A stretch of DNA of 64,000 nt from Tupaia tana (lineage: Eukaryota; Chordata; Mammalia; Scandentia; Tupaiidae): assembly GCA_026018925.1 (NCBI GenBank), contig JAKSZU010000016.1:54270496-54334495 (forward strand). The letters are read 5' to 3'. The stretch's first letter is position 1; every line of letters starts with the position of its first letter. The notes under the pieces are model-generated. The model ran no database searches and was not told the DNA's origin. It saw only the letters and a program-made list of their open reading frames with translations. Shown one piece after another: positions 23,001-31,354 of the stretch. A program made the translations under genes and the position numbers.

Positions 23001-26000
23001 CCTGCAACTCACAACTTCCCCGGTGGCTGGGCCAGCTGGTGGTGCGGTGAAGGTGGCAGGATCCCACATGGCTGGCTGTGTACTTTGAGTCCCAGCCTTG
23101 GCAGCTTGAGAAACATGCCAGGTGCATGTGGGTGCATGCCAGAATCCTGGAAAGGAGAAATGGAGAAGGGACTGTGGTGTGGCGACCCCTGTTGCGGGGA
23201 GCTTTCTCACTCCTGTAAGCTCCTTGCAACTCACAACTTCCCCGGTGGCTGGGCCAGCTCAATGACAGGACTGGGTGGACAAACCACAGTTCATCTATGA
23301 CAATACACTATGTGTTTGCTTAAAAAATGTTCTCTGGGCCAGCTCTGTGGTCCAGTGGTTACGGAAGCTGGATCCCACAGGGCCGACTGAGCGGCTGGAA
23401 TCCTGGTCCTGGTGGCTTGAAAAACACACTGAGGGGACCAGCAGTTAGCGTAATGGCTATGTCGCTGGACTCCCACGTAGTCGACCGTGGTTCGAGTCCC
23501 GGACCCGGCGGCTTAAACTCACGCCGGGCGCGTGTGCGTGCGTGCCCAAGATCCCGAGAGGAGAATGGAGGAGAAGGGATTGCGGCGTGACCATCCCCCC
23601 TGGGGGGTGATTTCTCGCTTTCTGTCTCTATGTCTCTCTCTGTCTGTCTGGCGAGCGCACGCGCCCTATAGCAAAAACCTCTCCAAAAAAAAAAAAGAAA
23701 AACACACTGAGCACACGTGCATGCTTGCCCCAAATCCCCGTCGGGTGGAGAAATGGAGGAGAGATTACTGGGGGGATGCTTTCTCTTTCTTCCCTCTCGC
23801 TGCTGAGTGCATACATTCTCTGGCAAATAACCTAAAAAAACTCAAACAAAAAAACGAAAAATGTTTTCCAGCTGTAAGGTATATTTTTGGATAACTGAAG
23901 AAATGTAATTATAAAATTTACGTTAGAAAGGCCAGCAGGAGGAGGTTTGAGTCCTGGGCCTGTCGGCATGCTCCCTCACTCTCCCCCTCTCTGGTCAAAT
24001 AAATGCATAGAAGAACAAAGGAGACGTGTACATGTTCTGTCACAGACATATAGACTGTCCACTGGATGCAAAGGGCCACCCTGCCCCCGTTCTTTGAATG
24101 CCAGAGGGTATGACCATACCAGAGAGAGGAAAAAGGGCAAGAGAGTGAGATAGAGTACTCCTCAATGGGGTGTCACACTGCTTCCCCGTCCCCCCCATTT
24201 CTCCACCCTATCAGGAGTTTGGGCACACACATACCTGGCACGTCTTCCCAGCTGCTGGGCCCAGGATGAGAAGTACAGTCAACCATGTGGGAGCCAGTTC
24301 CCTATGCAGCTTAACGTCTACAGGGTCAGCCATCCACAAACCTCCTAACTGTCACATTTAACAAGGAACTCTGCTGGTAAGGTTAGTTCCAACCTGCTTG
24401 CTGCCGACCCGGAGGTGCTCGGTGTCTTATGTACCGATGAAACTGCTGGCTGCTGGCTTCCAGCGCAGAAGCCCAGTGAGCAGTACCCAAAGCACGCTGT
24501 CTAACGTGCAGAGGGGCCGAGGAGGCTCTCGGTGGAGACACCACATGTGCAGAGCTGAAGACGGGGTGCCAGCCCTCATGCTGTAAGGGGTGGCAGTTGC
24601 CAGAGTCCCCCATGGGACTGCCGAGACCAACCCTCTTTCTGTAGCAGAGCCTCCTAAGAGATCTCAAGCTGAGTGAGAGGGCAGAGTGAGCCTGACGCTG
24701 TACCGACTCCCACCCCAGATCCTGCCCCAGCCTTCCCAGATAGCCCCCACACTGGTCCAGCCCCTCCCCAGATGACTTCACAGTAGAACCTTTTCCTTGT
24801 CTAGCTGGGAGGTGTCCCGAGGGCCCTTCCTTGGCTCTGTCACCCCCAGCCACTTGGGCAAGGCCACTAGAATGAGGCCAGGGCTGAGCAGTAACCAGAG
24901 CACCCTGGGTAAGGTCAGGAGCAGCTGAGCCACGGCGTCTTCTCTGTCCCTCCCCACCCCAGGCTCTGCAGCCAGAGTGCCAAAGGCTCTTACTACCCAA
25001 TTCATGCGCAGCTTTCTCTGCTGCAGCAATGGCCACCCAAGAGGCCACCCTGGAGGGGGGACCCTTCCCAGGAGCCAGTTAGGGCAGCCAGAGGCTGGGC
25101 CCTCCTCCAGGGCCTGCTGGGGAGATTACACCTGCTTCTCATCCTCCTGCCTTCTCTGGACTGAGGACTGAACCATGGCCTCTTTCTTCATAGGCTCTGC
25201 TCCTGCCACTGGGAAAGGACTGCAGGGCAGGGCAGTTCCAAGCGTCACGGGGTCCCCATTAGTCACGCTAGGGACGGGCAAGGTTGAGGTAATTCCCTCC
25301 CTGGGCCAGTTGGGGGTCTCGGCTGGGCCTAAATACCTCAATTTAGACAGAGCCCGCTTCTTCACCTCCAGGGAGGACGCTGCCTTACACTCATTTCCTG
25401 CCCTGCACACATGACCTAAGAAACTACATACGTCCAACCCCGATGATGGCTGTTCTGGGTCAACAACCTTCGAGGGCTCCCCACTGCCTACAGAGTAAGG
25501 CAAACCTGCCTCACCCACCTCTTCTGTTAGAACCTCTGACTTTGTACTTTTTGGGGAGAGCTGGATGTGGCCTAGCTTCTACTGTACTCACTTTAGGCAC
25601 CCCAACCTACCATGCTCTCTCCCTTCCCAGGCCTCCTCAACCCTCCTTGGCCCTTCAGGCCAGCAAAAATTTCACCCCTTCCAGGAAGCCTTCCCTGATC
25701 ACACCAGAAACTTCTTGCTTCAAGCCCCCAGAGAGGGCCAGGTCCAGGACTCAAACCATAGTTGGCCATATGGGAGTCCAGTGCCTTAATCACCATGCCA
25801 CCAGCTGGCCCCATGGGTTCAGGCACCCTTAACCATGAGTCTACAGGGCCTGCCCCCAGGGTCTTTTTCTTTCTTAAATAATTTTTTTTAAACCTTATTT
25901 ATCCATTTATTTATTTATTTTAATTTGACCAGGGAGGGAGGGGGAGAAGGGGAGAGGGAGAGAGGAAGAGAGTGGGGAGAGAGAGACAGAGAGACACAGA

Positions 26001-29000
26001 GAGAGAGAGAACGTGAAAGCAAGCTGCTAGGTTTGGGACTGAACCATGGTCAGCCATGTGGGAGTCCAGCGCCCTTAACCACCATGCCAGCTGCCAGTCC
26101 CTGCCCCCAGGGTCTTTTTTGATTCCTTCTTTGTCCTCGTTGTCGGCCCTCCCCACTCCACCTCCTCCTCCTGCCCACCTTCTCACACTCTAGTTCCCTG
26201 GGTATGCCAAGTGAGCGCTTATTCCCAGGAGCCCTGCCTATCACACATGGAGCCCCTCTGCCTGGAAAGTCCCCTTCCCTGAATGGTCTCCATCTGGTGT
26301 GCTTTTTACTCTTTTACTTGGGTTCAGCTCAACCACTGCCTCCTCCAGGAAGCCCACTCAGACTATGCTCCCGCCAGCCAGGCTGGCTGCCACTCTTTTG
26401 ATACTGTACTTTTGGTTCCCGTGTCTCTGTCCTCTGGGAGTCGCCTCCCTGTCTGCCTGCCCTGCCAGGGCCTGGCTCATGAGGCATCTGTAATGACAGT
26501 AGCTGTGCGGCCTTGGCAGGTTATGCCGCCTTTCTGGTGTCTCCTCACCTGCAGGCCGAGGATGAGACAGCCGGTTCCAGGGCTGAGTGCAGCGTCTGCG
26601 GGCAGAAGCGCTCTCAGCACGGGTGAAAGGTCACTACGTGCTGAGCCAGCAGGCTGAGTTCTGTATTTTCTGTTCCTGCTTCCTGCTCCAAGGGCCCCTC
26701 CTACAAGGTCTCCTGCATGGTGGCACTGTGACACGTCCTCACAGTACCCGAACCCCTCTAGCGAGGTACCCACCACTAAGCAGCTCTGTGATTAATGGTG
26801 TATCAGCCAACAGGCCCTGAGGCTCACGGAGTCTCTCAGTCCTGACTCCATCTCCAGGCCGCACATGCAAGGCCAGAGAATAGCAGGTGCTCAGTAAATG
26901 CTGCCTGCTGCGGCGCCTGGGGCTCCAGACCTGGTGGCTCAGTTGCAGGACACGGCCCTGGTCACCAACGATTCCTGCAAACACAGCCCTCCAGCCTGCA
27001 CAGCAGGCGCCAGGCCCACAGCCTCCCCCTCCCGCACTCTTGCATCTGCCGCCCACACAGGTAGCGTCTCATCTTGGGAGGCGAATTCAGTAGAGCATCT
27101 ACCCCAAGAGGACATGACCCACGCCCAGGGCAGACCTGCTAGGAGGCTCCTTTTATGTCTAGAGTGTTCTATGTAAGGGTATATGAGTGTCTGTGAGAAA
27201 ATGAAAATGGGCCATGGTTAAGGTGGCTGGATCTCCCATGGTCGACTATGTACTTGAGTCCTGGACCCAATAGTTGACAAACATGCCAGGTACATGTGTG
27301 TGCTGCCCCAAATCCTGAAAGCAGGGAGAGATGGAGGAGAAGGGATTGAGGCATGGCCTTTCTCTACGGGGGTTATTTCTTCTTTTTCTCTCTGGTGAGC
27401 ACATGTGCTGTCTGGAAAAAAAATTTTTTTAAAAAGAAAATGAAAATATGTTTGGGTTGCTCTAGCATACAGTCTTCCTGTGACTTGTGCTTTTTGAGGA
27501 AGGCAAAAGTTCCTGACTCTGGGGGCTGGCAGGTAGGGTGGTGGTTAAGGCGCTGGACTTCTACATGGCCAACCATGGTTCAAGTGCTGGGCCTGGCAGC
27601 TTGCTTTTTCACTGTCCTTCTCTCTATCTCTTTCTCTGGTCAAATAAAACAACAAACAAACAAATAAAATAATTAATTCTTTTTTTTTTTTTTTTCTTTT
27701 TTTGGAGAGGTTTTTGCTACAGGGCGCGTGCGCTCGCCAGACAGACAGAGAGAGACAGAGAGATAGAAAGCAGGAAATCACCCCCCAGGGGGGATGGCCA
27801 TGCCGCAATCCCTTCTCCTCCATTCTCCTCTCGGGATCTTGGGCACACACGCACATGCGCCCGGCGTGAGTTTAAGCCTCCGGGTCCGGGACTCGAACCG
27901 CGGTCGACTATGTGGGAGTCCAGCGACATAGCCATTATGCTAACTGCTGGTCCCCAATAATTAATTCTTAAAAAAAAAAAGTCTTTAACTCTGGCTCCTG
28001 TGCGCACAGGTGTCTGCTGAATGAATGAACAAGTAAATGAGCAAGTGAGTGAGTGAAAGACTGAGAGTGAGAAAGAGTGAGTGGGTGAATGGCTAGATGG
28101 GCACCTTTGATGGGGCAGGGCCTCCCTGGAGGTGACCTGCGTACACCCTCTCCCTTTGCCACGGGGCAGGAAGCCCCATCCCTGCTCTGGCCATGCTGGG
28201 ACCAGGCCCAGCCCCCCACCAGCTCTGTGCCCCAGGGCATGTGTAGCTCGGGAAGTCGCTTCCTCGGGGCGTCATCTTCTCACTGTGCAAGGGGTCTGAG
28301 AGAACTGCTCCAACCCGGACAGAGAACCATCGAATGGTCAGCTTCCAACCCTAGAGTCCATTCCTCAGACTCCATTTTTAGGTTTTAGAAATCAACCTGC
28401 ATGTGAATACATTTTATGCTTTTAAGCAGTTTATCATCAGAAAAAAATTAAACCAACTTCAAGTCTAACGTAGGAAATTGGATGGAAGCAGCAGACTGTA
28501 TTTACCCACCAGGTCTGCTAGCTTCTAACAACATGCAGGGGTGTGGCTACAAAGTTGCTCTGTAGGATGTGATCATCAGTACATTAAAAAAAAACAATCT
28601 GTGCACAGACAACAGTTTAGGACAGTGACACTAAAAAGTTCCTAATAGATGTCCTGGGGGTGGGGCTGTGGTTTTTGAAGCTGTCTAATCGGTTGCATTC
28701 TCTGCAGGTTTTAAGACTGTAACTTAGTGGTTCAGAGCAAACACCAGCTTTAGGCTGCCTGTGAAGCCGGGAAGATAACTTCTCTCTACCCTCACTGACA
28801 AGCTGCAGATAATAACACCTCCCCATAATCAGTGGCTATCGGTTAGCAGGTGCTTGTAGTCCAGCCAGTGCTCCACAAATGTTAGCTGTCCTTTCAGAAC
28901 AGGATAAACTTAATATATGTTTTTTTTTTTTAAGAATTATTTATTGAATTTTACCCATTTATTTATTTGACCAGAGAGATAGAGAAAGACAGAGAGAGAG

Positions 29001-30315
29001 AGAGAAAGAGAGAGCGAGACTGAGAAAGCAAGCTGCCAGGTCCGGGACTTGAACCATGGGCGGCTCAATCCTCACTCTTTGTTCCTGCTGGGAGAAGCCC
29101 TAGTGATAATTCTTTTATTACTTCTATTGACTTTTTTCCTATGTTTTTACTGGACAGGACTCCCATGTGGGAGTCTAGGGCCTTAATCATCACACCACCT
29201 GCTGGCCCCCCAAATTAATACACTTACTTTAATAATAAAACTTATAGGCTCTGGGATGGGCTTAGGGGGGAAATAAGGGGGTGACTGCTAATGGGTCCTG
29301 AATTTCTGTGTGGGATGATGAAAATGTTCTGGGATCAGAAAGTAGTGATGGTTGTGTAATATACCCTATGGATATCAAAAAAGCCACGGGGCCAGCACGT
29401 GGCATAGTGGTTAAGGGGCTGGATTCCCACATGGCCGATCACGGTTTGAGGTCCAGACCCGGAGGCGTGAAACTTATGCCGGGTGTGTGTGCATGCGTTC
29501 CCATCCACCCTTGGGGGGATTTCTCACTTTCTTGCTCTCTCTGTCTCTGTCTCTCTGGTGAGCACACATGCCCTATAGGGGAAAAAAGGCCACTGAATGG
29601 TACACTTGAAAATGGTGGCTTGTTTTGTTTTGTCTTTGTTTTTGTCTTAGGGCACACGTGCACACCAGAGAGAGGGGGAAAGTGAGCAATGTGGCAATCC
29701 CTTCTCTTGGGAGTCTCGGCAAGCACACAACATGTGCCTGGCATGATTTTTTAAGCTGCCAGGCCCAGGACTTGAACTGCTCAGTCGGCCATGTGGGATC
29801 CAGCTGTCTTAACCACCGTACTACTGCCTGGACCAAAAATGATGGGGTATAGGATACCTGAATGATATCTCAATTTAAAACCAGGAAAAAGTCAATGGAA
29901 GTAATAAAAGGACTGTCACTGGGGCTGCTCCCAGCAAGAGTGACTGAGGACTGAGGACCGAAAGCGCCTTGCTCACAGCAGGGGCTCCACCCACAAACAC
30001 AGTGGCTTTCTCCCCTTCACTGCTGTCACCTCGGCTGGCTGACCCTGCCTTACTGACCTCTTAGCTCTGGAGCCTTTCTTTAGGGAGGTCTTGAGAGCAG
30101 AAAGGGAGGGGACCCTCCGGAATGTAGGGAGGGGGAAACAGCCTCAGCTGACTTCTGAGCGGACCAGCAGGCAGGGCGGAAATGCGGAGGCGGGCAGCCA
30201 GAGCTGAGCTCGGGACAGCGTGCTGCAGTCACAGAGGCACATACCTAGGAACCCCTCCTCGTCAACAATGATGGTGTAATCCTCCGGCGTCTCCGTCAGA
30301 CTGAAGAACTTGCAC
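13947..30315 (-). CDS. CASTOR2: CASTOR2 (GATSL2), coding exons 2-9, 5' partial
   Basis: Cytosolic arginine sensor for mTORC1 subunit 2. It is an ACT-domain protein that dimerises with itself or CASTOR1 and binds GATOR2 to inhibit mTORC1 activation. Spliced - strand coordinates are 30315-30245, 20994-20801, 20703-20571, 20092-19969, 19299-19189, 18793-18711, 14183-14089 and 14012-13947. They give residues 38-329 of a 329-residue protein with no stop or frameshift, GT-AG introns throughout and consistent phases. The product differs from my memory of human CASTOR2 at only a few positions: Leu to Met at 170, Asn to Ser at 252, Asn to Gly near 314 and Lys to Gln near 322. The QNI triplet at 110-112 separates it from CASTOR1 (HHV). 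Exon 1 (37 codons plus 2 bases) is not in the window. The gene appears intact and functional. Confidence 0.96.
14013..14088 (-). other. CASTOR2 intron 8, 76 bp
   Basis: Minimal GT-AG intron (GTGAGT to CTGCGCAG), GC-rich, bridging phase-0 codons of exons 8 and 9. No repeat. Confidence 0.9.
14089..14183 (-). CDS. CASTOR2: CASTOR2 exon 8
   Basis: 95 bp encoding Asp277 (split) to Leu308: ECGIVAQISEPLAAADIPAY then YISTFKFDHAL. The acceptor is preceded by an uninterrupted run of 15 C residues ending in the C of CAG. The donor is CTG/GTGAGT. The FDHALV segment corresponds to the region of CASTOR1 Asp304. Confidence 0.95.
14971..15228 (-). repeat. Long-form SINE with target-site duplication
   Basis: Near-intact copy. 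CAGGCTCCTGACTTCT is duplicated at both ends. Confidence 0.9.
15531..15747 (-). repeat. Long-form SINE, diverged
   Basis: Body landmarks with a (CACGGA)3 microexpansion at about 15610-15635, ending in CACCTGCTGGCCCC. Confidence 0.8.
16323..16589 (-). repeat. Long-form SINE with target-site duplication
   Basis: Young-looking copy. TGCACAGGTACTTCA is duplicated at 16308-16322 and 16590-16604. Confidence 0.92.
16633..17090 (+). repeat. Short-form SINE split by a nested SINE
   Basis: Outer head 16633-16712 and tail 16974-17090. The outer target duplication AAAAGT(GT/AC)AAGTTTAG is at 16617-16632 and 17091-17106. Confidence 0.88.
16713..16973 (-). repeat. Long-form SINE nested in 16633-17090
   Basis: T17 tail to CTGCTGGTCCC, flanked by TAGATGCTT/TAGACGCTT. 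Opposite orientation to its host. Confidence 0.88.
17107..17358 (+). repeat. Long-form SINE
   Basis: Head GGGGCAAGCAGGTGGTGTGG to tail CCCTATGACAAAACC. It sits directly against the right target duplication of the preceding element. Confidence 0.85.
17712..17935 (+). repeat. Older SINE (GGGCCAGCCC head)
   Basis: tRNA-like head with intact B box GGTTCGAGTCC, then a diverged body without a clear palindrome. Confidence 0.75.
18190..18457 (-). repeat. Older SINE (GGGGCTGGCCCC head end)
   Basis: T-rich tail, GA-rich segment, GGACTCTGGGCACACACATG and head end GGGGCTGGCCCC. It lies 250 bp downstream of exon 7 in transcription. Confidence 0.8.
18711..18793 (-). CDS. CASTOR2: CASTOR2 exon 7
   Basis: 83 bp encoding FPSNLLFTSASGELWKMVRI then GGQPLGF. 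The acceptor ATTTCCGTTGAAG/G is weaker than the others because purines directly precede the AG. The donor is TTTG/GTGAGC. Ser252 replaces the Asn I remember in human. Confidence 0.93.
19189..19299 (-). CDS. CASTOR2: CASTOR2 exon 6
   Basis: 111 bp encoding VKDPMAASDDCGHIRFFSFS followed by LIEGYISLVMDVQTQQ and the split Arg249. The acceptor is GCCCCCAG/A and the donor CAGAG/GTAAGC. It belongs to the C-terminal ACT pair. Confidence 0.95.
19969..20092 (-). CDS. CASTOR2: CASTOR2 exon 5
   Basis: 124 bp encoding Val171 (split) to Gly212 (split): VQRPVIHPLSSPSNRFCVTS continuing to MFYSN. The acceptor is CTCTTGTAG/TC and the donor AACGG/GTAGGC. Confidence 0.95.
20571..20703 (-). CDS. CASTOR2: CASTOR2 exon 4
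   Basis: 133 bp, phase 0 start with GTA CGT GAG (VRERDLPFVTHTLSSEF...), ending KPKM plus one base. The acceptor is GTCCCCAG/GTA and the donor ATGG/GTAAGC. Met170 replaces the Leu I remember in human. Intron 3 upstream is only 97 bp. Confidence 0.95.
20801..20994 (-). CDS. CASTOR2: CASTOR2 exon 3
   Basis: 194 bp encoding the rest of Glu62 through Leu126 (ELPSSEHLSVADATWLALN to STYQTDFIL). The acceptor is CTCCTCCAG/AG and the donor CTG/GTGAGC. It carries IGVTKIAKSVIAPLADQNIS. Ser113, right after QNI, corresponds to the arginine-contacting Ser111 of CASTOR1 by alignment from memory. Confidence 0.96.
22008..22100 (-). repeat. MIR fragment
   Basis: GAGGCTCTGAGAGGGTCAGT, TTGCCCAAGATCCCTGAG and GAGCCAGGATTCACATTCAG match the reversed MIR core as I know it. 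Confidence 0.6.
22988..23259 (+). repeat. 50-bp direct repeats flanking a SINE
   Basis: 22988-23037 and 23210-23259 are identical at 48 of 50 positions (CTCCTG(C/T)AAGCTCC(C/T)TGCA...GGGCCAGCT). The repeat includes the first nine bases of the SINE at 23029. Confidence 0.85.
23029..23215 (+). repeat. Older SINE
   Basis: Head GGGCCAGCTGGTGGTGCGGT, then a body with GCATGCCAGAATCCTGG and GAAATGGAGAAGGGACTG, truncated before an A tail. Confidence 0.75.
23336..23840 (+). repeat. Older SINE split by a nested SINE
   Basis: Outer head 23336-23433 and body 23698-23840. It continues seamlessly once the insert and one duplication copy are ignored. Confidence 0.88.
23434..23697 (+). repeat. Long-form SINE, best-preserved copy, nested
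   Basis: Pol III A box TAGCGTAATGG at 23446-23456 and B box GGTTCGAGTCC at 23489-23499. It carries body palindrome CCCCCCTGGGGGG, 3' end CCCTATAGCAAAAACCTCTC and an A12 tail. The 14-bp target duplication AAAAACACACTGAG is perfect on both sides, so it is a recent insertion. Confidence 0.94.
23930..24010 (+). repeat. Short-form SINE, deleted head
   Basis: GGCCAGCAGGAGG jumps to the B-box region TTTGAGTCCTGGG, then CTCTCTGGTCAAATAAAT. About 40 bp of the head are missing. Confidence 0.7.
24100..24333 (-). repeat. Older SINE
   Basis: GCCAGAGGGTATGACC, TTTCTCCACCCTATCAGGAG, GGGCACACACATACCTGGC and a decayed head. Confidence 0.7.
25440..25730 (+). repeat. L2-like ancient LINE fragment
   Basis: GAGGGCTCCCCACTGCCTAC and CCAGGAAGCCTTCCCTGATC are typical L2 3'-end words. 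Identification is from memory. Confidence 0.5.
25733..25814 (-). repeat. SINE head fragment
   Basis: Reversed tRNA-like head only (AGGACTCAAACCATAGTTGG to CACCAGCTGGCCCC). Confidence 0.8.
25869..26100 (-). repeat. Short-form SINE with target-site duplication
   Basis: T/A-rich tail, TTTGACCAGGGAGG, a long GA tract and the head. TGCCCCCAGGGTCTTTTT is duplicated on both sides. Confidence 0.88.
26240..26450 (+). repeat. L2-like ancient LINE fragment
   Basis: GGGTTCAGCTCAACCACTGC and CTCCTCCAGGAAGCCCACTC are L2 3'-end words. From memory. Confidence 0.5.
27209..27432 (+). repeat. Long-form SINE, diverged
   Basis: Head GGGCCATGGTTAAGGTGGCT to CTGTCTGGAAAAAAAA. AGAAAATGAAAAT is repeated on both sides. 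Confidence 0.78.
27521..27667 (+). repeat. Short-form SINE
   Basis: GGGGGCTGGCAGGTAGGGTG, B-box GGTTCAAGTGC, CT-rich stretch and GGTCAAATAAAAC. Confidence 0.85.
27681..27955 (-). repeat. Long-form SINE with target-site duplication
   Basis: T-tail, GGGCGCGTGCGCTCGCC, CCCCCCAGGGGGG and CTGCTGGTCCCC. AATAATTAATTCT is duplicated at 27668-27680 and 27956-27968. It landed in the A-rich tail of the preceding SINE. Confidence 0.92.
28921..29207 (-). repeat. Short-form SINE with foreign insert in its head
   Basis: The tail and GA tract are normal. About 90 bp of unrelated AT-rich sequence (29067-29155) splits the tRNA head, between GGGCGGCTC and the palindrome GGACTCCCATGTGGGAGTC. Confidence 0.75.
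29389..29584 (+). repeat. Long-form SINE inside L1M
   Basis: GGGGCCAGCACGTGGCATAG to CCCTATAGGGGAAAA. AAAAAAGCCAC/AAAAAAGGCCAC flank it. The body is shortened. Confidence 0.85.
29617..29835 (-). repeat. SINE inside L1M, opposite orientation
   Basis: T/G-rich tail, TTAGGGCACACGTGCACACC, CATGTGCCTGGCATGA and a decayed head. Confidence 0.8.
30245..30315 (-). CDS. CASTOR2: CASTOR2 exon 2
   Basis: 71 bp encoding residues 38 (split Arg) to 62 (split Glu), including CKFFSLTETPEDYTIIVDEE. The acceptor reads CTATCTGTCCAG/G and the donor CTAG/GTATGT. It starts in phase 2 and ends in phase 1. The exon is part of the first ACT-like domain. A CTAAC branch-point candidate lies 36 nt upstream of the acceptor, directly next to a SINE (30360-30612). 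Confidence 0.95.
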
Positions 30316-30359
30316 CTGGACAGATAGACAGATAAGAGACAGGACATCTTGTTAGTCTT

Positions 30360-30612
30360 TTTTTTTTTTTGAGAGGTTTTTGCTATAGGGTGTATGCGCT
30401 CACCAGAGAGAGACAGAGAGACAGAAAGTGAGAAATCACCCCCCAGGGGAGATGGCCATGCCGTAATCCCTTCTCCTCTGTTCTCCTCTCGAGATCTTGG
30501 GCATGCACGCACACACCCCCAGCGTAAGTTTAAGCCACTGGGTCCAGGACTTGAACTGTGGTCGACTACATGGGAGTCCAGTGACATAGCCATTACGCCA
30601 ACTGCTGGTCCC
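30360..30612 (-). repeat. Long-form SINE next to exon 2 branch point
   Basis: Complete copy, sense with respect to CASTOR2. Its 15-bp target duplication (CATCTTGTTAGTCTT at 30345-30359, CATCTTATTATTCTT at 30613-30627) contains the candidate CTAAC branch point of intron 1. Confidence 0.9.
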
Positions 30613-30726
30613 CATCTTATTATTCTTGGCAGGTCCCCTGTAGCAGCTACCCACCTGTGACCCTGCAGGAGATGACTCAGCTTACCCACAGCTCTGACCC
30701 CAGGCTGCATGGTGACCTCAGGCAGT

Positions 30727-30811
30727 AAGTTATTTATCTCTCCCTCCGTGTCTCCCCATTCTGGCTCAGGTGGTAGCAGAGAGGGCTGGAAATGCTAACT
30801 GTACCCTCTGC
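30727..30811. repeat. Source copy of 85-bp duplicated segment
   Basis: 81 of 85 bases match 31498-31582 (AAGTTATTT(A/G)TCTCTCC(C/T)TCC...). Upstream words (TGACCTCAGGCAGTAAGTTA) suggest a degraded MIR. Confidence 0.85.
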
Positions 30812-31354
30812 ACCCTGATCTTTGGTGACCCCTGAGCCGGACCAGGCCTGAGAGCTTAGATGTTGCTTGTCAAAGGAAGCTCTGGCGGGAGTCATCGCAT
30901 GAACTGTCTTTTCCATGGATCCTCCCCTTGTGACCTAGCCTCGGTCACTATTCCTGATCTGTCCTGGCCCCTCTCCTCACGAACAGTGCAGCCCTCAGAA
31001 GGAGGAGAGGCGTGGCTGTCTCACCAAATACCACCTTGCTGCGCTGGGGCTATGTGTGGCTCGTTTCCCCCCGGAACAAGATCACTGATTCCCCAAAGAC
31101 ATGGACCAGGAGTCTCTCTGTCCCTGTTGGTCTCGGGCATGCTCTGGGTGCCCAGAAAGCACACAGTGAACAGAGGGAGCCTGGCTCTGTGCCCAGGCAG
31201 CCCTCAGGCTGGACTTTAGGCTTTTGGTCCTTGGCAAGGAAGGAGGGGTCTTCACGCCCCTTAATAGCCATGTCCCCGCTTTCTATCTCTCCAGAACCTC
31301 CCCAGAGCACCCCAAATGCTGCTGCAGGGGAGGCAGTGAGTTTGAACAGAGTAC

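Larger units (their letters stand above)
29221..29882 (+). repeat. L1M 3' end hosting two SINEs
   Basis: Pieces 29221-29388, 29585-29616 and 29836-29882 read as one old L1 3' UTR (GTGACTGCTAATGGGT, GATGAAAATGTTCTGG, TGAATGGTACACTT, ATATCTCAATTTAAAA). Confidence 0.75.
20995..30244 (-). other. CASTOR2 intron 2
   Basis: 9.25-kb intron. 20995-22985 is mostly unique with a MIR near 22008-22100. From 22988 onward it holds SINEs, L2 fragments and an L1M 3' end. 26450-27190 and 27970-28900 have no recognised repeat or exon. Confidence 0.85.

Noticed and set aside
23434-23520. Possible tRNA gene
   Set aside because: A and B boxes are present, but the sequence is the head of a SINE with body, A tail and target duplication, and many copies lie in the window.
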